A stretch of DNA of 64,000 nucleotides from Myxocyprinus asiaticus (taxonomy: Eukaryota > Chordata > Actinopteri > Cypriniformes > Catostomidae): assembly GCF_019703515.2 (NCBI RefSeq), contig NC_059385.1:35599001-35663000 (forward strand), in the 5' to 3' direction. The position numbers and the translations under genes are program-made. The notes below the pieces were generated by a model. The model did no database searches. It was given only the letters and a program-made list of their open reading frames with translations, and had not been told where the DNA came from. Shown here piece by piece: positions 11,805-41,731 of this stretch (its first letter is position 1; each line of letters starts with the position of its first letter).

Positions 11805-13320
11805 AATGATTTCTTATTCTTTTATTTTGTCAATTTTAACAGCTACAAAAATGTTATGCTTACCATAAGCTACCAGTTTTTTACCTTATTGCCTTTGGTG
11901 AAATGTTGGCTCCTTTTATGTGCTGGCTGTTGTTGTTTGGTTTTAATGCTGCCAGTTGGTTTTAACAATGACAAGGATAAGATGATCAGTCTCAATAAAA
12001 CAAATTTTTCCATAACTTGTTGTCAATGCATTAATATAAGTGCAATTACAAAAAAGAGCAGTAAGGTGACTGCAGACCCTCGCCCCAATCTTGCAATGTT
12101 CAAGAAGTTGAAACCAAATTTCAGCATCAAGATCTTGGTCTGGTTTCAGATGATGATAGGAAGACCAAGATCTGATCATCGTCCTTGCCTAATAATTGAA
12201 CCAGATCAGTATAGTTTAAGTTCTGTGAGGGGACGTACTCACACAAACGGATGGATGCATGGGTCTAATTACAATACCCTTAAAACATTAGATCTCTTAG
12301 AAATGTAATGTGCTTCAATAATACAACTATGCCAGGTAAGTGCAAAACAATATAATGCAATTTAAAAAGGTAAAACTTTACAATATTATGTAGACAAGTA
12401 TGTGCAGTGTATGCCGAAGAATGTGTGTCCTGTCATCCCTGTTACTCTGGTCAGTCCTGTTGCTGTCATTAATTTCATGAAACTGTAAAAATGATATTTG
12501 AAATGGCCTTCCAGGTTTTTCCATTGTAACTTTAACTATATTGTATTTTGGACAAAGCCCTTCTTTTAATATCTCTCTTGTAAAAATATATATTTTTCTT
12601 AGTTGACATGAGATCACCCTCCAAAATTAGGATGTTCTTGGTCATCTGAATAACAAATATAAGATTGAAAAAAAAAAAAAAAAAAAAAACATTTGAAACA
12701 ATCCCAATGAAAAGAGGGACTACAATACTGCTCATATATGTGAAAACTATCACATAGTTCTAATTAAAACTATAGTATATTGTAACGCTTGTCTGTAACA
12801 GGATGACAAAAATATCAAAACATGAGGTAGGTAAATAGTCATAAAATAAGAAATGACATAGCCTGAGATGGCACAATACAATTTATTGTCATTTTAAGCT
12901 GTCTTCATTTCATGGATAGATAAAAAAATAAAAAGATTAAACTTCTATTTTAAGTTGAAAAGGCACCGATTTTGTGGAATGACCCTGTATTGAAATCAGT
13001 TGCGAGTCGAGTGTCCCGTGTGCTGTGCCTGAGCAGCGACATTTGAATGATGCACGGTGCTGCCGCCTATGTAGGGCATTCCAAATCGCTCTCTTATATG
13101 GCATCATTTCAGTAAGGACGCTGGCAAAGAAGACAGCTGCCTATGTAGACAGTGAGGCAGCTCACTACGTTTTGGAAATGACCCAAAGTCTTGCCAAAGT
13201 CCTTTTCCCCATGCTTTTGTCCAGATTGTTCAAGCTGTACATTTGTGTTTGCATGTTCCTTCAGAATCAAACCTAATGACCTTTGCATTTCTGTTTAAAT
13301 CTGTGGACTGTACTGTGCCA

Positions 13321-13676
13321 CTACAGGTTGTAAAAATCGCTCTGAGATGTCCAAGTAGAAGAACCGTTTACAGGAGATTCCTCAAAACGTGGAGCTTGCT
13401 AGTGAGGGATTCCTAATTCTTGAGGTCTGTTTGCACCAGAGAAGCTGAAAATGAACGTGTATGTATTATTCTTATAATTCATGCAATTTCCTTAGCTTCT
13501 TATCGACTGGATGAAGAAATCTGGATATCATCCTACACTCCCCACAGCAGATGTGGGTCTGGAGGAGGCCGGGACACTCATGGACACTGCGCTGAATATA
13601 CAGGGCAAAGGTCCTTCCACAACATTAGAATATTCACCTGTATTACAGAAAACGTCCTGTCTCACATTAAGATCTG
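13321..13676 (+). pseudogene. Possible THAP-type zinc-finger gene fragment
   Basis: A short plus frame near 13310-13400 reads CATTGCKNRSEMSK, stop, KNRLQEIPQNVEL, which resembles the start of a C2CH THAP domain. After TTTCCTTAG at about 13496 a second frame reads LLIDWMKKSGYHPTLP then TADVGLEEAGTLMDTAL, ending at TAG near 13689. A stop and missing zinc ligands indicate a remnant. The assignment is tentative. Confidence 0.3.
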
Positions 13677-13699
13677 ATCTGCTGAGTTAGGGTTTTCAC

Positions 13700-14698
13700 A
13701 ATTTCATTTTACAGAAGCAAATCCTAACTGTAGTTTAGTTAAGATATGATAATGCACTTAGAAATGTTATTCTGTAATAACTTTTGTCCTAAATTAGATC
13801 CTAATTGAAATTGCCATGGTAACGAAGCAAATAAGATAGGATTCCAAAGTTAGGATGTTTCTGTAATGCGCCACCTGGATTTATAAAACAGAATGCAGCT
13901 GCTTCTGGTCTCCAGAACAAGTTTTTTTATCAGTCGTATGTTTAATATGAATATATGCACACACAAATTCAGTTTAATTCTCCACATACGCTATAATCAG
14001 GACACATTGTCCAAGCATGTCTGTCATTTCAATTTAAAAGATTTTCATACTTTTCCTTTTGGGTGTTTACATACAGCTGCAGTCTGCATCAAGGAATACA
14101 GTGTGGGTGAATCTGATTTTTTTTTATTTATTTTTTTTATAATAAAATATCAAATAAATCAGATTCTGTCTAATACACTTATGAGAATCACCCTATCCAG
14201 ACTCAGTGATTTAAATGTTGCAATTGCAATTGAAATATATATTTTTCAATTTCTGAAATTAGTGTTCAAATAAAAAAATTACAAACAAACTCAGCCTTTG
14301 TAAGATGTACCTAATATGACTTATTTGACTTTTGATTGGTCCATATGCTTACAAAAAAAAAAAAAATTCACCCCCTTTTAGCTGATTTCACTTTGCAAAA
14401 AACTATTTAGTCATGAATTCGAACTATGCTATCTTGACAACGGTTAATGCAGAGTATATTGCCGGTTAATGTATAAAAGTTAAGGCAAGAGTAGGAAATA
14501 ACGATGGATTTGAAAAAGATGTGTTATCATTGGTATAGGTATTATGCTCTGAAGGGAAAACTTGAACTTCAGCTTCCACGTCCCGGTCAAAAGGCCTCTG
14601 GTGTGCCAGCGGCAGTTCAGTTTTTCATAATCCACTGAAAACTGTTCCAAACAGCTGAAATCAGCCTCTGAAGGCAGTGTGAGAAATGATCTTGTACA
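13700..14698. other. No gene recognised
   Basis: AT-rich sequence. The 126-codon frame at 13893-14273 is low-complexity and lacks any recognised motif. I read it as chance. Confidence 0.5.
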
Positions 14699-14897
14699 TT
14701 AAGAGCCTATGTGGTGTAGTGGACTGAAGCACTAAACTGGTAAGTGGAAGGTTGTTGGTTCAATCCCCGCAGCCACCACCATTGTGTCCTTGAGCAAGGC
14801 ACTTAGCTCCAGGTTGCTCCAGGGGGATTGTCCCTGTAATCAGGGCACTGTAAGTCACTTTGGATAAAAGCATCAGCCAAAAGCATAAATGTAAATA
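14699..14897 (+). repeat. tRNA-derived SINE
   Basis: An A-box-like GTGGTGTAGTGG (14711-14722) and B-box-like GGTTCAATCCC (14757-14767) define a tRNA-related head for RNA polymerase III. A body with CCTTGAGCAAGGCACTTAG follows, and a LINE-like tail (AAGCATAAATGTAAAT). I know this layout from fish SINEs but do not assign a family name. Confidence 0.75.
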
Positions 14898-15379
14898 TTT
14901 GCCCCCTGGATTTGATTTTCAGGGGCATTTTTCTTTTTTACATTTATGAGGACACATTTTTATCTAACCATTTACAAAAAGATTGAGAATTTATTACCTC
15001 TTACCTTAAGAATAAATGAACATCCAATTCTGTTTTATTCCATAATATGTATAACTAGGACTGTAATAGAATATTAAGGATTATATAAGATGTTGCAAAT
15101 AAAAAAAACAGAATAATTCATTACGTTTTTAATTTCGCTCGATGGCACTTTGAAGGGAGAACAATTATGGCAGTCATGTTGTTGGGTTTTACCGAACCAT
15201 AGCTTCGAAGGGCACTGCTCTAAAGTGAACCGGACCATACATCATAAATCTCCACAAGGGTAACAGAAATTAAAACAGCGGTACGTGCAGAAACACTCTG
15301 AATCTGCAAACAAAAAGCTGTGACAAACCTTTATCTCTGGTTTATAAAAGCCTTTGATTATTATTTTGAACTTTATTTA
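14898..15379. other. No gene recognised
   Basis: AT-rich spacer between a SINE and a Tc1 element, with no recognisable motif. Confidence 0.5.
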
Positions 15380-16915
15380 CAGTACTGTTAAAAAAAAAAA
15401 AAAAAACAAATTATTTGCCCCCATCCTGATTTCTTCAATTTTTTTTTTTTTTTTTTTAGGTGTATTTTTCATACCAAATTGTTTTAGATCTACAAACGAG
15501 ATATAACATGAAACAAAAGCAACCAGAGTAAACACAAAATAGTTTTCAAATATATATATATATACACACACCCCTATATCACCCATGTGAAAAACGAACT
15601 GCCCCCTTAAACTTAATAGCTGGTTGTGCCACCTTTAGCAGCAACAACTGCAAGCAAATGCTTCCGTAGATAACTGGAGGTCAGTCTTTCACAACTCTGT
15701 GGTAGAATTTTGTCCCACTCTTCTTTGCAGAACTGCTTTAGTTCAGCCACATTGGAGGTTTTTTTTAAACAGGCACGAACTGCCTGTTTAAGGTCCTACC
15801 ACAGCATCTCAATTGGGTTCAAGTCAGGACTTTGACTAGACCACTCCAAAATTTTAATTTAGCTTCTTTTGAGTTGTTCAGAGGTGGATTTACTCCTATG
15901 CTTTGGATCATTGTCTTGCTGCATAATCCAGTTGCGCTTGAGCTTCAACTTACAGACTGATGACCAGAAGTTCTCTTTTAGACTTTTCTGGTAGAGAGCA
16001 GAATTAATGTTTCCTTAAATTATTGCATGTCGCACTGGCCCTGAAGCAGCTAAGCATCCCCAAACCACTACACTACCACCACCATACTTGACCGTAGTTA
16101 TGATGTTCTTTTTGTGGAATTCTATGTTTGATTTATGCCAGATGTAATGGGACCCGTATTCCAAACAGTTCCACTTTCGACTCATCAGTCCATAGAACAT
16201 TCTCCCAAAAGGTTTGAGGATCATCAAGGTGTGTTTTGGCAAAATTCAGATGAGCATTAATGTTCTTCTGGGTTAGCAGTGGTTTTTGCCTTGCAGCTCT
16301 TCCATAGATGCCATTTTTGGCCAGTGTCTTTCTGATAGTGGAGTCATGAACAATGACCTTTACTGATGCGAGAGAGGCCTGCAGTTCCTTGGATGTTGTC
16401 CTTGGCTTTTTTGTGACTACCTGGATGAGTCGTCGCTGTGCTCTTGGGGGAATTTTGGAAGGTCAGCCACTTCTGGTAAGGTTCACTACTGTGCCAAGTT
16501 TTTTCCATTTGGAGATAATGGCTCTCACTATGTTTCTTTGGTGTCCCAGAGCCTTTGAAATAGCTTTGTAACCCCTCCCAGACTGATGTATTTCAATCAC
16601 CTTTTTCCTCATCATTTCTGGAATTTCTATCAACACTGGCATAGTGTGCTACTGGGTGTGATCTTTTAGCCAACTTCATGCTGCTGAAAAAGTTCTATTT
16701 AGGTGTTGATTTAGGTGATTTAATTGAACGGGGCTGGCAGTAATCAGCCCTGTGTCAAGTCCAACTGAACCCCATTATGAATGCAGTTTCATAGATTTGG
16801 GGATTTAGTAATGAATCATTTTTCATACAGGCCCAGTTGGTATTGGATAACTTTTTTACTTCAATAAATAATTTTAAAAACTGTATTTTGTGTTTACTCA
16901 GATTTCCTTTGTTTT
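15380..16915 (-). mobile_element. Tc1-like element, right end truncated
   Basis: A TA at 15378-15379 precedes CAGTACTG. Subterminal sequence (GCCCCCATCCTGATTTCTTC) matches the related copy at 28642. The opposite arm around 16830-16915 (GGATAACTTTTTTACTTCAA, then GTGTTTACTCAG) is the inverted counterpart but stops before the terminus. Poly(A)/poly(T) tracts have grown inside the left arm. Confidence 0.75.
15613..16642 (-). pseudogene. Tc1-type transposase pseudogene
   Basis: From ATG at 16642 the minus strand reads MPVLIEIPEMMRKKV, IHQSGRGYKAISKALGHQ (helix-turn-helix), GRAARQKPLLTQ, VLWTDESKVELFG (first catalytic Asp), [13 protein letters not shown] (catalytic Glu) and AAKGGTTSY before TAA at 15615-15613. 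The middle, including the second catalytic Asp, is broken by several stops and frameshifts. The length of about 340 codons is normal for Tc1 transposases. Inactive. Confidence 0.75.
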
Positions 16916-17578
16916 TACGTGTAAATGCAGTTTATACAGTTCTTAAACTCTAACAGTTTTAAAGCATTTCTTTTTGGTATGCATTTTAAAAGTAGTTAAT
17001 AATGAGGCAAAATCATGTAAGATTTTTGATTTTCCTCCACCACAAAACTGAGCATTTCAAAATGCTCTCCATAACCGCATACTTTGGAAATCGATGTTAG
17101 ACACTGAAAACTGAATTATCAAACAAAACGGATTAGCGTGGATGTAGCCTAAGGCCTCGCATAATCCCTTTTCATTTGAAAACACATCGATTTAGCTGTT
17201 TACGTCACTCATCTACTCTAGAGGCATTTTCCTTCACCAAAATTGTGCTCCATTACCGCATAGTTTGGAAATTATGACTGGAGTTTTTAAACTAAAACAG
17301 ATTAGTGTGAATATGGCCTAAGACATTGAAAGACCAATATTTTTGAGCATTACATCCTCCAACCTAAAGCCTTGGGGCACAGGGATAAGCAATTCCAAAT
17401 GGAATGCCCACTTTTTTACCATCCAATCATTTCCAGAGAGATAAAATAAAGTACCACCCTACATTTTTTCTCATTGAATATCCTGTTTCACTGGATTGCA
17501 AGGGCAGTTTCATGTTAGCAATTTGAAATAAAAGCACAACCAGCCTATTGTTTTAGAGTAGCTTGTGATTAAAAGTAC
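16916..17578. other. Downstream of ppp2cb; contains a diverged ~190-bp direct repeat
   Basis: CTCCATAACCGCATACTTTG then GGATTAGCGTGGATGTAGCC (about 17068-17155) is followed by a diverged copy, CTCCATTACCGCATAGTTTG then GATTAGTGTGAATATGGCC (about 17249-17322). No gene was recognised. Confidence 0.5.
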
Positions 17579-18202
17579 TTTATTAGTTCAAATACATCAA
17601 AGAGGAAGCTATCACTTATTGACAAATACACAGAAGACAATAAACACAAAAGAAAAGAAAATGTTCAGTTTAGACAGAGGGACAGTTAGATACAGTCCAA
17701 ATACACACTCAGGCGTTCACTCCCACGACGGAAGCTTCTTCACTTTCAATATTCTTTCCAAATAGGATTTTTTCGTTTGTTTTTCAGTGAAGAGACAGGA
17801 TAGAATATAAGCTTGTGCACTTGTATAAAATGTCACATGCCAGGCATTGCCAACTTAAAGGACAATTTTCCAGTGATACTGTGAGAGAGAAGACTAGTCT
17901 TCACTTATGTTTGTTTTTATACTCAGAGTAACTTACAATTCAAGAATGAAGGGAACATTTCTATTCATTTTATACAGCAGGCAATTGCACTATAGGCTAA
18001 AACAAGACACTTTGTAGCATTACTGAGACAGAGCGACTGGATTTGGGCAATAAATGCTTGTATGGCACATTTGGTCCGTGTTAGTGTTTCAATCTCACAT
18101 CCCCCATTATGTACAACATTGGATGAATAGACGTATGCATGTTTGGATTTGTGGTAATCTGTCATTTGCTGTAGAGGTGTTTCAGGTCAGGCCAGTGCTC
18201 GT
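17579..18202 (-). other. ppp2cb: ppp2cb 3' untranslated region with poly(A) signal
   Basis: About 620 bp follow the stop codon. The first AATAAA on the minus strand is at 17584-17579, followed by AGTACTTTTAATC. The cleavage site is inferred to lie just below 17579. A 29-bp stretch at 18109-18137 recurs exactly inside a transposon end at 21777-21805. Confidence 0.6.
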
Positions 18203-37587
<19,385 letters not shown>

Positions 37588-37920
37588 CACCGGCGCGATT
37601 CTTCCACTATTTTCTCAGATTCTTCGATTATTAATCGGTGATTATTAGTATCCTCTTGAAATGAATTCTACCACACTCACGCGCTGGGCTGGGCCGCCGC
37701 TCACTGCTGTTAAACACGGATATTATTTCATTAAACACCAGATTTCGACACACGGTGTTTTTTTTAACTAGTCATGTGTGGTAAGTGCTCTCTGTTCAAA
37801 TATGTTTTTTGTCGGATCCGCTGATTTTGTCCGTTGACGCCTCGCGCTTCTTCCGACCTTCCTCATAAACGCGCTGTGTAATGGCCGCTGCGCTCGTCTT
37901 CCGCGACGTCATCAGAAAGG
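37588..37920 (-). promoter_or_regulatory. ppp2cb promoter and 5'UTR region (GC-rich, CRE-like site)
   Basis: This stretch directly upstream of the ppp2cb start is much richer in CpG than its surroundings. It contains GCTGGGCCGCCGCTC near 37684, a GACGTCATC CRE/ATF-like site near 37905-37913 and an ATGGCCGC stretch near 37881. No TATA box was seen at a suitable place. The transcription start cannot be fixed from sequence. Confidence 0.6.
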
Positions 37921-38149
37921 CATGCGGCTGAACTACTTGCTACCCCCTGCGGCTAAGAAGACCATCAACAGCTCAGCAATGCAAGATGTCAGAATAAAAT
38001 TGGCACATCATTAAATGGTCACATCTTTATAAAATTAAGTTATCTAGTGTACAAACAGTACGTGAAAGAAACTAAATACATTTTAACATCTAATAATCCC
38101 CGATAATCAAAACAAGCCATTACAGGCCCCCAGAATGTTGATCAAAGAC

Positions 38150-39330
38150 TGCTAGATACTGCAATGCTCATAGATGTTCCAAAATCCCTAATTAATCAGG
38201 TAAATAAAAACATATAATTTCATTGGAGGAATAAGCCTCGCTATCTGAATAAAAAAACTCTCTGTAATCCATTTAATCAAGGTGGGTTAAATGTACTCGA
38301 TTTTGAATCATCCAACATTGTCCTCAAAATCAAATGGATTCAAAATTACATTCGTTCTAGAGATAAGTTATGGTTTTACATCCCACATATAATTTTTAAG
38401 AAAATCAGAGGCATTGACTTTATTCTTAATTGTAACTTTGATGTCAGCAGACTTCCCATTAAATCATCTAATTTCCATAAACAGGTGTTGCTATCTTGGA
38501 TGATTATGTATAAGCACAACCTTTCCCCTCACAGAGGTTTAATTTGGAACAATAAATACATTAAGCACAGAAATAAATCTTTTTTTTTCTTTTTTTGACA
38601 TTTGGTTTAAAAAAGAACTTTTATTGATGACAAATATTTAACAGTAATGGCAACTTACTTACATCCTCAGAATTCTCTGAAAAGTTTTCCTTCCCAGTAT
38701 CCATTAAGGAGTTTATGACTGTGATTGGTGCTATTCCTTTTGAACTTGAATTATTAAAATGTAACGTTGTTTCAAGACCAAATGTTGATTCCATTGTTAA
38801 GTTGGAAGGTATAAGTATTATAGATAAAAAATGATTAACAGCTATCTTTGGAAAATCTGTCAAAATGTTGCAGTTCCCTCAGCCAAAATTTTTTGGAATT
38901 CACAATTTCTAAATATTGATTAGGAAGAAACTTTTAAAATTACAAGATGATATTGTGTGACCAATAAGATTTGTGAGGTCTTGTTTTAGATTATTCACAG
39001 GATTTACCCTGTTAAACAGGTTATTGCATGATTTAGGAAAGACTCTGATTTAAAATGTGCTTTTAGTAACATTAAAATTGAAAGCATTGTACACCTCTTT
39101 TTTGACAGTATCTATCAAAAATGTTCTGGTGTGATTTTGAATATTTTATTAAGATGTATACAGGTATTGATATTCGTTTAAAGAAAGAGGGTGAAAAAAT
39201 AATGTGCTGGATTTGCTTAAAAATACAGTGCATCAATTTTGTGCAGTTTTTTTTTTTTTTTTTTTATTTAATTCATATTAAAAATGACTTAAATATTGAT
39301 CTGTTTCTCACCCACACCTATAATTTAGCT
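38150..39330 (+). pseudogene. L1-like LINE ORF2 C-terminal fragment
   Basis: A broken plus frame reads FHWRNKPRYLNKKTLCN, QGGLNVLDFESSNIVLKIKW, RSRDKLWFYIPHIIFKK, LPIKSSNFHKQVLLSW and NKYIKHRNKSLF, the region between RT and the Cys-rich end in L1-type LINEs. It is interrupted by poly(T) runs, frameshifts and stops. It differs clearly from the larger LINE at 39780-45970. Confidence 0.6.
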
Positions 39331-39394
39331 TCTGAAGACATGGATTAAACCACTGGAGTCGTATTCATATCTTTAATGCTAACTTTATGTGCTT

Positions 39395-39560
39395 TTTGTA
39401 CTTTCAAAGTTCTGGTCACCATTCACTTGCATTGTGAGGATCTACAGAGCTGAAATATTCTTCTAAAAATCTTCATTTGTGTTCTGCAGAAGAAAGAAAG
39501 TCATACGCATCTGGGATGGCATGAGGGTGAGTAAATGATGAGAGAATTTTCATTTGAAGC
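39395..39560. repeat. Remnant of the foldback family (one arm)
   Basis: CATTCACTTGCATTGTGAGG, GATCTACAGAGCTGAAATA and GGGTGAGTAAATGATGAGAG correspond to the right arm at 36550-36692. The other arm is absent. Confidence 0.6.
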
Positions 39561-39922
39561 ATACAGCTATTCAACCACTGTACCAAATGCATACATTTAC
39601 AGTGCATCCGGAAAGTATTCACAGCACTTCACTTTTTCCACATTTTGTTATGTTACAGCCTTATTCCAAAATTGATTAAATTCATTATTTTCCTCAAAAT
39701 TCTACAAACAATACCCCATAATGACAACGTGAAAGAAGTTTGTTTGAAATCTTTGCAAATTTATTAAAAATAAAAAACGAAGGGGTGTTCACGTGACGCC
39801 ATGTGAGAGACAGACGTGTGAATGACGAGCTCTGTGAACTTTGCTAGTTTTTTAATTATTTTCATGTTGTGATCCAGTGAGATTCGATACACCCAATTAC
39901 ATACTTGCTCTTTGAGGTAAAT

Positions 39923-40746
39923 ATGGCAAAGAAGTCAAAATTCTCAGACTCTGGAGACATTAAAAGACACTTACGTGTTCAAGCTGAGGCCTCTGACGGG
40001 ACTGCGAGACGGGGACTCGATTTGGACGGCACGTCGGGAGAAGATATTCAGCGTCAGTTGTCCAACATGTCGGTGATGCTGACGAAGGTTCTTGCTGACT
40101 TGGAGGATCTCGCTGTAATACGTCAATCGATTACGGCGATGGAAACAAAATTCTCCGAGTTGTTTACAAGAGTGACAGAAGTTGAAAAACGAATCGATTA
40201 TCTTGAGTTATCGGAAAGGGAATTAACTGCTAATCCGCCCGCGTCCAAAACAGATTTGGAATTAATTTCGGAAAAACTGGAATATTTCGAAAATATGAGC
40301 CGAAGGAATAACGTACGAATTGTTGGAATTCCTGAGCATGAAGAGGGCAGAGATATGGTGAAATTCCTGGACGAGTTTTTCCAGAGTCTGCTCGACATAA
40401 CAGGTCATAAACTGGAAATCGAGCGAGCTCACAGAACTGCTGAGGGAGATAGGCCTCGATGCAGTCTGGCCAAATTTCTGAAATCATCCGATAAAGATCT
40501 CGTGTTGCGCCAGGCGAGGAGCAAAGGGAAGCATTCTTGGAAGAACCATACTATTTTCTTTGCGACTTTGCGAATTCCACAAGAGAGAAACGCGATCGGT
40601 TCAAGGAATACAAGAAACTCTTACATCAGAAAAAGATCTCGTTTGCTCTGATGTTCTCGGCCAAACTGAGAATAGAAACGAAGAATTGTCGCAAAGTATT
40701 TACTTGTCCAAAACAGGTACTTTCCTTTATAAATACATTGGAGTAA
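39923..40746 (+). pseudogene. LINE ORF1 (RNA-binding protein), one frameshift
   Basis: ATG at 39923 (MAKKSKFSDSGDIKRHL). A predicted coiled coil spans about residues 50-115 (heptad-like LTKVLADLEDLAVI, EVEKRIDYLELSE), followed by an RRM-like domain (SRRNNVRIVGIPEHEEGRD) and a basic C-terminal domain (SSDKDLVLRQARSKGK). A frameshift near 40540-40570 moves the remainder (STREKRDRFKEYKKLLHQKK to the stop at 40746) into another frame. The protein would coat LINE RNA. The copy at 62885 is its close relative. Confidence 0.8.
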
Positions 40747-41731
40747 GCCATTTGATGTTTCTTATATTAGTGGACTGACTCGTGGTTCAGGCACTCTATT
40801 ATTTGAGGAAGCTGGGTGCCATTTTTGTTTCTTTTTGTGTTGACTCTGCCTAGCGACTGGAGTTTGTTTTATGGCATGACTCCAAGAAATTTTGAGATTG
40901 AGAGATTTTGCATTGTCGGAAGATTTTTTGTTACACTGAAGTTTCCGGCCAGATTCGAGAATGGACACTTTGGATGACCACAAAATATCTATATGTTCAC
41001 ATAAAGGACGTCTTTTATAAAGTTGACGGGCTGAGTAAGTTATGGTGTATTTTTTTTTGTTTGTTTTTTTTTCCGCACGGCCTCCGAGTTAGTTTGGCTC
41101 TTGATCATCCGAGGAACCGGGATGCCGGTTTTGTTTTTCGTGCTGGCTCTGCCTAACGGCTGGAGCTTGTTTTGTGGAATTACACTACTTCGGGACACTT
41201 GTGGTTAAATATGTTTGTTCTTTGTGCTTATGCCTCCTAGTAGAATGATTACCTCATCTACTGCACTCATAACAGCCAGTTCACTGAACAATTGTTTGTC
41301 TGTCCGAGGAAACGGAATGGCTTTATATCAGCTGGAATTTGTTTTGTGAAGGAACACACCTTCAAGACAGTTCTGTGAATGAATCTACATGTTTTTTCTG
41401 TTATTCTGCCTGTTGGCTGGGGTATGTTTTACAAAGTATTTTCTGTTATTGTAATTGTGCCTCACAAAATTTGTGCAGAAGCACCAGACTCAAGCATTTC
41501 GATGGCAAAGTTGTCGCGGGGGATCTCGTAGGCGTACATGGACTCTTTGAGTTTAGAGGGATTGTCGCTGGTTGGCGCTGTCGTGCGCGGGGTTAATGCG
41601 CACGTTTTTCTTTTTTCTGTTTGTTTTGTTCCGGGGGAAGTTCGGGGTTTGATTATTGCATTAATGGAGAATGTGGTCTGTATAATTTAGTTTTTGACAC
41701 ACTCATTTTTTTTATTTTTTATTATATCAAT
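40747..41731 (+). other. LINE inter-ORF spacer
   Basis: About 985 bp between ORF1 and ORF2, with three imperfect repeats of a CGACTGGAGTTTGTTTTATG-like block (near 40853, 41156 and 41332) and short poly(T) tracts. Possible internal translation signals were not identified. Confidence 0.55.

Larger units (their letters stand above)
9601..12985 (+). mobile_element. Nested DNA transposon with unclassified ORF
   Basis: Terminal inverted repeats of 28 bp, 25 of them matching, lie at 9601-9628 (GGGTCATTCCATGAAATTGG) and, inverted, at 12958-12985. Between them a broken plus-strand gene (10647-11804) resembles a protein that recurs in fish transposons. No known transposase catalytic motif was visible. 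A target duplication could not be identified. Confidence 0.6.
9212..13185. mobile_element. Outer DNA transposon carrying a nested second element
   Basis: The terminal inverted repeats match closely: TGGGTCTGTTCCAAAACAT then AGTGAG at 9212-9236, and the complement of CTCACTACGTTTTGG then AAATGACCCA at 13161-13185. Just inside the left end is CCCAGAATGC (9385-9394, ZNF143-like) and AAGATGGCGG (9420-9429, YY1-like). If the inner element (9601-12985) is removed, the outer one would be only about 590 bp, i.e. a MITE-sized element. The class was not recognised with certainty. Confidence 0.6.

Noticed and set aside
14699..14780. A tRNA gene
   Set aside because: A and B boxes are present but the cloverleaf cannot be completed and the sequence continues into a SINE body.
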